A program made the position numbers and the translations under genes. Under the pieces are notes generated by a model. The model saw nothing but the letters and a program-made list of their open reading frames with translations. It searched no databases and was not told the origin of the DNA. A DNA stretch of 12,052 nucleotides from Candidatus Aminicenantota bacterium (GTDB lineage Bacteria; Acidobacteriota; Aminicenantia; UBA2199): positions 1 through 12,052 of the forward strand of contig JAOZTV010000066.1 in NCBI GenBank assembly GCA_029939015.1, written 5' to 3'. Below, piece by piece: positions 7,909 to 12,052 of the stretch. Numbering within the stretch: the stretch's first letter is position 1; each line of letters opens with the position of its first letter.

Positions 7909-9375
7909 ATGAAAACTATTGGATTTAATGATTTAATTATTAATAAAATTAAAGAACTGGAAAAATTATCAAGGATTTTGGAGCCGGGACAAAGCCAAAG
8001 AGATAAATGGGATTCAGAGGTTTTAAATTACTCCAATACTTTTATTAACAAGCTTGATACTACTAAAGCCTATTACTATTCCGAAGAAAAAGGAGAAGAT
8101 ATTTACAATTTAGATATTACAGAACAGGCAACTGAATTATCCACATTATTAGAAAGTACAACTGAGAACATTGATGAAGTAGGCATAAATCCTGCTTCTG
8201 GTGGTCATATGGGATATATTCCTGGTGGAGGACTTTACCCTTCAGCCTTAGGAGATTATATTGCCGCAATCAACAATCGTTATGCTGGTGTATTTTTTAC
8301 TGCTCCTGGTGCAGTTCGTTTAGAAAACATGCTAATTCGTTGGATGTGTCGCTTAATGGGATTTCCTGAAAATGCAATCGGTAATTTGACTTCAGGAGGG
8401 TCTATTGCCAATTTAATTGCAATAGTAACAGCAAGGGAAGCTTATAATATCAAAGCTCTAGATATTGATAAATCTGTAATTTACCTTTCTGAACAAGCAC
8501 ACCATTCAATACAAAAAGCTATCCGAATTGCAGGATTATCTGAAGCTAATTTAAGGTATATTCCTTTAGACGAAGGATTAAGAATTTCAGTAAATGAGTT
8601 AGAAAAAGCCATTATCGAAGATAAAGAGAACGGCTTGATCCCGTTTTTTATTAATGCATCGTTCGGCACTACCAATACAGGGGCAATTGATCCTATAGAA
8701 GCAATTGCTACTATAGCAAAAAAATACAAGCTTTGGTTTCATGTTGATGCAGCTTATGGTGGCTTCTTCAAGTTAGTATCAGAAATGAGCATACATTTCA
8801 AAGGAGTAGAGAAAGCTGACTCTATTACCCTAGACCCTCATAAAACACTGTTTTTACCTTTTGGTACTGGCACTATACTGATAAAAAACAAAGAAGCTAT
8901 ATTAAAAGCACATCACTATTTAGCCGATTACATGCAGGATACAACTGATGCTAATGAAGAAATTTCACCGGCAGACATATCTCCTGAACTGACCAAACAC
9001 TTTAGGGGTATGCGATTGTGGCTACCTTTAAAATTGTTTGGTCTTAAGCCGTTCAGGGCTGCACTGGAAGAAAAATTACACTTGGCTCGTTATTTTTATG
9101 ATGAGATACAAAAAATGAAAGGTTTTAAAGTGGGACCGGAACCTGATCTTTCTGTAGCTATTTTCAGATATATTCCTGAGAATGAAGATGTCAATTCTTT
9201 TAATAAAAAGCTGATTCAGGCTATCCAAAAAGATGGAAGGATATTCCTTTCTTCTACTACTATTAATGGCATATTCTGGATACGTGTAGCGGTAGTGATA
9301 TTTAGGACTCATATAAAACAAATGGATCTTTTACTGAAAATTATTAAAGAAAAGCTTGGAGAATTATCAAACTAA
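7909..9375 (+). CDS. Group II PLP-dependent amino-acid decarboxylase
   Basis: The 488-residue length fits the aromatic-amino-acid/glutamate decarboxylase family. Visible landmarks are NPASGGHMGYIPGGG (94-108) and the cofactor-binding LTSGGSIAN (160-168). SEQAHHS (194-200) supplies the His that stacks on PLP, and HVDAAYGG (278-285) the Asp that pairs with the pyridine nitrogen. LDPHKTLFLPFGTG (308-321) carries the Schiff-base Lys312, and HFRGMRLW (364-371) is also present. The enzyme would remove CO2 from an amino acid to give an amine in the cytosol. The substrate (aromatic amino acid, histidine, glutamate, diaminobutyrate) cannot be decided from sequence. ATG 7909 is chosen because the upstream in-frame extension lies inside the preceding gene. 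No clear Shine-Dalgarno is present. It starts 49 bases after the serine hydrolase and could be read through from it. Confidence 0.92.
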   Translation: MKTIGFNDLIINKIKELEKLSRILEPGQSQRDKWDSEVLNYSNTFINKLDTTKAYYYSEEKGEDIYNLDITEQATELSTLLESTTENIDEVGINPASGGHMGYIPGGGLYPSALGDYIAAINNRYAGVFFTAPGAVRLENMLIRWMCRLMGFPENAIGNLTSGGSIANLIAIVTAREAYNIKALDIDKSVIYLSEQAHHSIQKAIRIAGLSEANLRYIPLDEGLRISVNELEKAIIEDKENGLIPFFINASFGTTNTGAIDPIEAIATIAKKYKLWFHVDAAYGGFFKLVSEMSIHFKGVEKADSITLDPHKTLFLPFGTGTILIKNKEAILKAHHYLADYMQDTTDANEEISPADISPELTKHFRGMRLWLPLKLFGLKPFRAALEEKLHLARYFYDEIQKMKGFKVGPEPDLSVAIFRYIPENEDVNSFNKKLIQAIQKDGRIFLSSTTINGIFWIRVAVVIFRTHIKQMDLLLKIIKEKLGELSN

Positions 9376-9535
9376 TAGAATATCACCAGTGCTTTGGCAA
9401 TTCTGTTTCACATGTTGAAATGGATTTTCTTTCAAGTAGAGAGACTGAAGGTATGTTAAATGGGAGTATTTAGACATGCAGATGCTGGAAGTGGGAAAGG
9501 AATTTAAACTATTAATTTAATAAATTGAGATATTG
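9376..9535. other. Spacer between decarboxylase and formimidoylglutamase genes
   Basis: These 160 bases contain no recognisable gene. An imperfect hairpin with one bulged A (CTTTC-A-AGT at 9429-9437 against ACTGAAGG at 9444-9451) has no following T-run, so it is a weak terminator candidate at best. The next gene may have its own promoter, but no convincing box is seen. Confidence 0.4.
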
Positions 9536-10522
9536 ATGGAAAAATTAAAATTTTATTTTGAACCCTTTACAAAGAGATGGAGTGGCAGAGTAGATGATCC
9601 TGAGGATCCAAAATCCTTTCGTTGGCATCAGATTGTGGAAAGTCTAAATTTGGAGGATTCAAATTTTAAAGGATTTCCAGCTGAAAAAAAAGTGTTTGGA
9701 ATTTTAGGGTTTTGCAGTGATAAGGGAGTTAAAAAAAACCTGGGACGTTTAGGTGCTTCAAAAGCTCCATCCTTTATAAGAAGTGAGTTGGCAAATCTCC
9801 CTTTTAATTTTGATAGTAATATTTTAATAGTTGATGTAGGAGATATTGTATTAAAAGATAACAAATTGGAAGAGGCCCAGATAGAGTTGGCTACCTTGGT
9901 AAAAAGAATGAGGTTTTTGAATATATTTCCAATTATATTAGGCGGAGGTCATGAATTAGCATTTGGTCATTATATGGGGCTAAGTGAGAATTTTTCACAA
10001 GAAGTGGGAATTATTAATTTTGATGCCCACTTTGATTTGAGGCCTTATAAAGGTGGTTCAAGTTCTGGTTCTATGTTTTTGCAAATTGCTGATCAATGTA
10101 GGTTAAATAAACAACCCTTTAATTACTTTTGTGCTGGAATTCAAACATATGGCAATACTGGAAGTTTATTTGAAAAGGCAAAGGAATTAAATGTTAAATA
10201 CTATTTAGCAAAGGATATTAATAGTATTTCAAACGATTGTCTTAAAGGGAAATTAGACGTTTTTTTGAAGGATTGTAAGGAAGTATATTTAACCCTTTGT
10301 GCAGATGTTTTTTCATCAGCATTTGCTCCTGGAGTTAGTGCTCCTCAGCCCTTTGGGATGGATCCTGAAAGAGTTTTGGATCTGATTAAATACATTTTAA
10401 GTTCTGGAAAGATTATAGGTTTCGATATTGCGGAAGTTTCTCCCAGATTTGATGAGGATAATAGAACTGCAAAGCTTGCGGCAATTATTATATTTGCAGC
10501 GGTTAATAAATTAGTTAATTAA
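9536..10522 (+). CDS. hutG: Formimidoylglutamase, arginase/agmatinase superfamily
   Basis: The 328-residue protein shows the ureohydrolase metal-site motifs: GGGHE (136-140, His139), NFDAHFDLR (161-169, Asp163, His165, Asp167) and LCADVF (254-259, Asp257). The family-specific segments WSGRVDDP (15-22), GFCSDKGVKKNLGRLGA (58-74) and FAPGVSAPQPFG (263-274) mark formimidoylglutamases, which split N-formimidoyl-L-glutamate into glutamate and formamide in histidine degradation. The other hut genes are not in the window, so this copy is either an orphan or part of a dispersed pathway. Where arginases carry the first Asp of the DxD metal pair, this protein has Cys255; the same appears in my memory of Bacteroidota relatives, so it may be normal for the clade. 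ATG 9536 is preferred over the TTG just before it. It lies 160 bases after the decarboxylase. Confidence 0.88.
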   Translation: MEKLKFYFEPFTKRWSGRVDDPEDPKSFRWHQIVESLNLEDSNFKGFPAEKKVFGILGFCSDKGVKKNLGRLGASKAPSFIRSELANLPFNFDSNILIVDVGDIVLKDNKLEEAQIELATLVKRMRFLNIFPIILGGGHELAFGHYMGLSENFSQEVGIINFDAHFDLRPYKGGSSSGSMFLQIADQCRLNKQPFNYFCAGIQTYGNTGSLFEKAKELNVKYYLAKDINSISNDCLKGKLDVFLKDCKEVYLTLCADVFSSAFAPGVSAPQPFGMDPERVLDLIKYILSSGKIIGFDIAEVSPRFDEDNRTAKLAAIIIFAAVNKLVN

Positions 10523-10583
10523 TTTTAATTATTGTGGAGCTCTCTATAGATATTTCCTTCCAAACTTATAATGCCAGAGAAAC

Positions 10584-10604
10584 ACTTGAGCTTAGGGCTC
10601 GAGT
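10584..10604 (+). terminator. Hairpin downstream of hutG, weak terminator candidate
   Basis: ACTTGAGC (10584-10591) pairs with GCTCGAGT (10597-10604), including one G-U, around the loop TTAGG. It lies about 60 bases after the hutG stop. The sequence after it is ATAAATAAG and not a T-run, so it could be a processing hairpin and not a true intrinsic terminator. Confidence 0.35.
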
Positions 10605-10653
10605 ATAAATAAGTTGGATAATTAGACGATGATAGCGTATTGATATTCAAGGC

Positions 10654-10694
10654 AACTAACCTTAAGCATATTAGGGATATGTGCATGGTTAGTT
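10654..10694. repeat. Nested inverted repeat / stem-loop
   Basis: The outer arms AACTAACC (10654-10661) and GGTTAGTT (10687-10694) are perfect inverted copies. Inside them GCATAT (10666-10671) pairs with ATGTGC (10679-10684, one G-U) around a seven-base loop. The whole could fold as a 41-base two-tier hairpin in RNA or DNA. No flanking target duplication or transposase is seen. Confidence 0.45.
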
Positions 10695-10784
10695 AACGAT
10701 GAAGATCGGTTAGATATCAAGTATAAAATCCAAGTTATTTTTACGCGTGCCCTTATATAGTTTAGATTAATATTTTAGATTCAA

Positions 10785-10798
10785 ACTGCCAATGCAGT
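10785..10798 (-). terminator. Small hairpin just after the MNT gene
   Basis: ACTGC (10785-10789) and GCAGT (10794-10798) form a five-base stem with a four-base loop. On the minus strand it comes directly after the MNT stop codon and is followed by TTTGAATC. The stem is short and the T-run poor, so the terminator role is tentative. Confidence 0.25.
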
Positions 10799-10804
10799 GT
10801 CAGA

Positions 10805-11110
10805 TTATTTCTTTTTATACAATACTTTTCCAACTTTCTTGATATGTTCAATAAGGTTTTGGTCTTTAATATGAGAGTAAATTGAAATATCAAACATATA
10901 TGGCAAATATAGTTCATCTAATTCATCCATAATTGGATATATACTGTTTTTTAAAGTTAAATTATTCCCAATTAAAGTTATATCTATATCTGAGCCTGTG
11001 CGATAATTTCCTATGGCTCTTGAACCATATAAAATAACCTCGTCAATATGTATATGATTAGAAAAAATTTTAATGATTTTAGAAATAGTAATATCATCTA
11101 ATCCGTACAT
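10805..11110 (-). CDS. MNT-domain nucleotidyltransferase (antitoxin partner of HEPN protein)
   Basis: This 101-residue protein is a minimal nucleotidyltransferase. YGSRAIGNYRTGSDIDITL (28-46) carries the exact GSx10DxD signature, with Gly29-Ser30 and metal-binding Asp41 and Asp43. A third acidic residue is in FDISIY (Asp74). MNT proteins paired with HEPN partners are known in MntA-HepT systems to transfer AMP from ATP onto a tyrosine of the HEPN toxin and so silence it. The HEPN gene lies immediately upstream with only two bases between them, so the two are co-transcribed and probably co-translated. The MYGLDD start fits the usual N-terminus of this family. The product is cytoplasmic. HI0073-type proteins whose partner is called a substrate-binding protein are the closest named relatives. 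Confidence 0.9.
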   Translation of the reverse strand: MYGLDDITISKIIKIFSNHIHIDEVILYGSRAIGNYRTGSDIDITLIGNNLTLKNSIYPIMDELDELYLPYMFDISIYSHIKDQNLIEHIKKVGKVLYKKK

Positions 11111-11112
11111 AC

Positions 11113-11547
11113 TTATAAATCTCTTTTTTCTTTTTGTTGTTCTAAATTATCTGCTAATTCTTTAAATGCAATATGATATTTATTAACTATATCATTGAAA
11201 ATTTCATTAGCAACTTCTTCATTATATGAATGACTTGTAAGTTGTCTGCTTTTAACGGTTTCAATCAATGTCTTATTTGACACTAAACCACGATTAAAAG
11301 CAATTCTAAAAGCATCCTTACTACCCTGAATTTCGGTTTCTCCGATAGATTGATAAAAATCTTTTATTGTATTCCAGGCAAGTTCATAGGTATATTCAAA
11401 AGCTTGGATTAATCCTCTTTGTTCAATAGCTGATAAGTTTCTTTTTAATGCTAACTGTACATCAGCAGATAAAATGTTAAAAGCTTTTATATATTTTTCA
11501 AATCTTTGTATCCATCTTATATCTTTGTCCATAATTGATTGAAACAT
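11113..11547 (-). CDS. HEPN-domain protein, HI0074-type (HepT-like toxin candidate)
   Basis: The all-helical 144-residue protein matches the HI0074 / NTase_sub_bind family: MDKDIRWIQRFEKY (6-19), RGLIQAFEYTYELAWNTIKD (44-63), then GSKDAFRIAFNRGL. It retains SRQLTSHSYNEE, giving the HEPN ribonuclease motif Rx4HxY with Arg101, His106 and Tyr108. In characterised HepT proteins this Arg/His pair is needed for RNA cleavage and the Tyr is the site AMPylated by the MNT antitoxin. The partner gene follows two bases downstream, so this is probably a toxin-antitoxin or defence-type module. Older annotation calls such proteins nucleotidyltransferase substrate-binding proteins. Neither possible ATG has a Shine-Dalgarno; Met6 at 11532 aligns better with the usual family start than the ATG at 11547. 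The gene is divergent from the small gene at 11610. Confidence 0.9.
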   Translation of the reverse strand: MFQSIMDKDIRWIQRFEKYIKAFNILSADVQLALKRNLSAIEQRGLIQAFEYTYELAWNTIKDFYQSIGETEIQGSKDAFRIAFNRGLVSNKTLIETVKSRQLTSHSYNEEVANEIFNDIVNKYHIAFKELADNLEQQKEKRDL

Positions 11548-11571
11548 ATATTAAAAAATAAATCAAATTTG

Positions 11572-11600
11572 TTGAATTTTAAATAGAAATATACTATAGT
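11572..11600 (+). promoter_or_regulatory. Possible sigma-70-like promoter for the small gene
   Basis: TTGAAT (11572-11577) and TATAGT (11595-11600) are separated by 17 bases and point toward the gene at 11610. If used, the transcript would begin almost at the ATG. The match is to the proteobacterial consensus; in Bacteroidota a different consensus is usual, so confidence is low. Confidence 0.3.
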
Positions 11601-11602
11601 AT
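11591..11602. promoter_or_regulatory. Perfect 12-base palindrome in divergent promoter region
   Basis: ATACTATAGTAT reads identically on both strands and lies in the 62 bases between the HEPN start (minus) and the small gene (plus). It overlaps the putative -10 box. Its place fits an operator for an autoregulated toxin-antitoxin operon, but AT-rich palindromes of this length can arise by chance. Confidence 0.4.
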
Positions 11603-11609
11603 TATAGTT

Positions 11610-11786
11610 ATGAATGATAATAAAAATTTAGTTTTGAAAAAAAAATATTTAAATAAAAAAAAATCAATAACAGAAATATTTAGTAAAATTCAAGGTGAAA
11701 TTATATATAATGAAGATATAATGCGACCTGAAACTGAAGAATGGGAAATGAATATAAACGAAAAAGAGAACTTAGAACTTGATTAA
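11610..11786 (+). CDS. Small unrecognised protein, 58 residues
   Basis: ATG 11610 opens a 58-codon frame ending at TAA 11784-11786. The N-terminus is strongly basic (LVLKKKYLNKKKS, 8-20) and the C-terminus strongly acidic (PETEEWEMNINEKENLELD, 40-58), with a middle of IFSKIQGEIIYNEDIM. There is no signal peptide or membrane helix. I do not recognise the family. The size, charge split and compact placement recall small antitoxin or leader-type proteins, but no toxin follows: the next frame is a serine hydrolase whose likely start overlaps this stop. No Shine-Dalgarno is visible. Support for being a real gene is the protein-like composition and the tight coupling to the next frame. Confidence 0.5.
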   Translation: MNDNKNLVLKKKYLNKKKSITEIFSKIQGEIIYNEDIMRPETEEWEMNINEKENLELD

Positions 11787-12052
11787 AATTAATAAATACA
11801 TAAACACATTAATTGAACAGGCTTTTATTCCTGGTATGTCCTTATTGGTAGCGAAAGGTAATGATATTATTATCGATGAGGTCTATGGATATAAATCGAT
11901 ATATCCAGATAAAATTGAATTAAAGCAAGATTCTATTTATGATCTTGCATCACTTACTAAACCTCTTATTACTTCACTTTTAACTTTGAAAACTATAGAA
12001 AATGGAGAACTTTCTTTTGAAACAAAAGTATCGGATATTTGTGATTTTCCAC
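11779..12052 (+). CDS. Beta-lactamase-family serine hydrolase, N-terminal part, runs off window
   Basis: The frame is open from the stop at 11773-11775 to the window end, giving 91 codons. It begins MIKINKYINTLIEQAFIPGM and continues with SLLVAKGNDIIIDEVYGYK, typical of the class C beta-lactamase/esterase fold. The catalytic motif SLTK (Ser58, Lys61) lies in IYDLASLTKPLIT, and the helix that follows (LKTIENGELSFETKVSDI) also fits. No signal peptide is seen, so it may be cytoplasmic, unlike the other serine hydrolase in this window. No ATG lies before the conserved N-terminal region; TTG 11779 is the best start and overlaps the end of the small gene, which implies coupled translation. Substrate unknown. 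The later YxN and HxG motifs lie beyond the edge. Confidence 0.85.
   Translation, partial: MIKINKYINTLIEQAFIPGMSLLVAKGNDIIIDEVYGYKSIYPDKIELKQDSIYDLASLTKPLITSLLTLKTIENGELSFETKVSDICDFP

Larger units (their letters stand above)
10523..10804. other. Gene-free strip with hairpins and possible coding relics
   Basis: These 282 bases separate hutG from the convergent MNT gene. They hold a hairpin at 10584-10604, a nested hairpin at 10654-10694 and a small stem at 10785-10798. Between them short frames read like protein (for example VLIFKATNLKHIRDM ending at the TAA 10694-10696, and NDEDRLDIKYKIQVIF before the TAG 10758-10760) but in different frames and without starts. This may be a frameshifted gene relic; I do not recognise the family. 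Confidence 0.4.

Noticed and set aside
9533..9535. TTG as start of the formimidoylglutamase
   Set aside because: An ATG follows immediately and no ribosome-binding sequence favours the TTG.
1..12052. CRISPR array, tRNA, rRNA or insertion sequence
   Set aside because: No regularly spaced repeat series, no cloverleaf-like sequence, no rRNA motif and no transposase were seen on reading the window.

Overview
The window looks like a piece of an AT-rich chromosome from a Gram-negative bacterium, most likely a member of the Bacteroidota or a related group of the FCB superphylum. The evidence is a seven-helix membrane-anchored AraC-type regulator, a TonB-dependent outer-membrane receptor with an N-terminal carboxypeptidase-regulatory-like domain, a Bacteroidota-style formimidoylglutamase, and several genes with no visible Shine-Dalgarno sequence. 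Species cannot be named from this sequence alone.

Left edge (1-1264): a P-loop ATPase of the AAA_35-like type on the minus strand runs off the left edge. A 372-base strip follows. It holds a short direct repeat and what looks like the decayed C-terminal tail of a beta-propeller-type protein.

Centre (1265-7859, all +): a membrane AraC-family regulator, a TonB-dependent receptor, a secreted Fes/IroE-like alpha/beta-hydrolase, and a secreted beta-lactamase-fold serine hydrolase with a C-terminal membrane domain. The last three each have a clear Shine-Dalgarno sequence. The receptor-hydrolase-hydrolase order suggests import of an ester- or amide-containing ligand, such as a siderophore or peptide, followed by periplasmic cleavage. 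The ligand is unknown. A 22-base dyad sits between regulator and receptor. Base composition changes sharply along this stretch, including inside the receptor gene, which suggests mosaic ancestry.

Right of centre (7909-10522, +): a group II PLP-dependent amino-acid decarboxylase and a formimidoylglutamase (last step of one histidine-degradation route). Their side-by-side placement hints at amino-acid catabolism, but a functional link is only inferred.

Right edge (10523-12052): a gene-free strip with two hairpins and possible coding relics, then a minus-strand HEPN/MNT pair (HI0074-type HEPN protein with an intact Rx4HxY motif; MNT nucleotidyltransferase with GSx10DxD). A divergent 62-base promoter region with a perfect 12-base palindrome follows. 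Last come a 58-residue unrecognised small protein and, overlapping its stop, the start of a second serine hydrolase that runs off the right edge.
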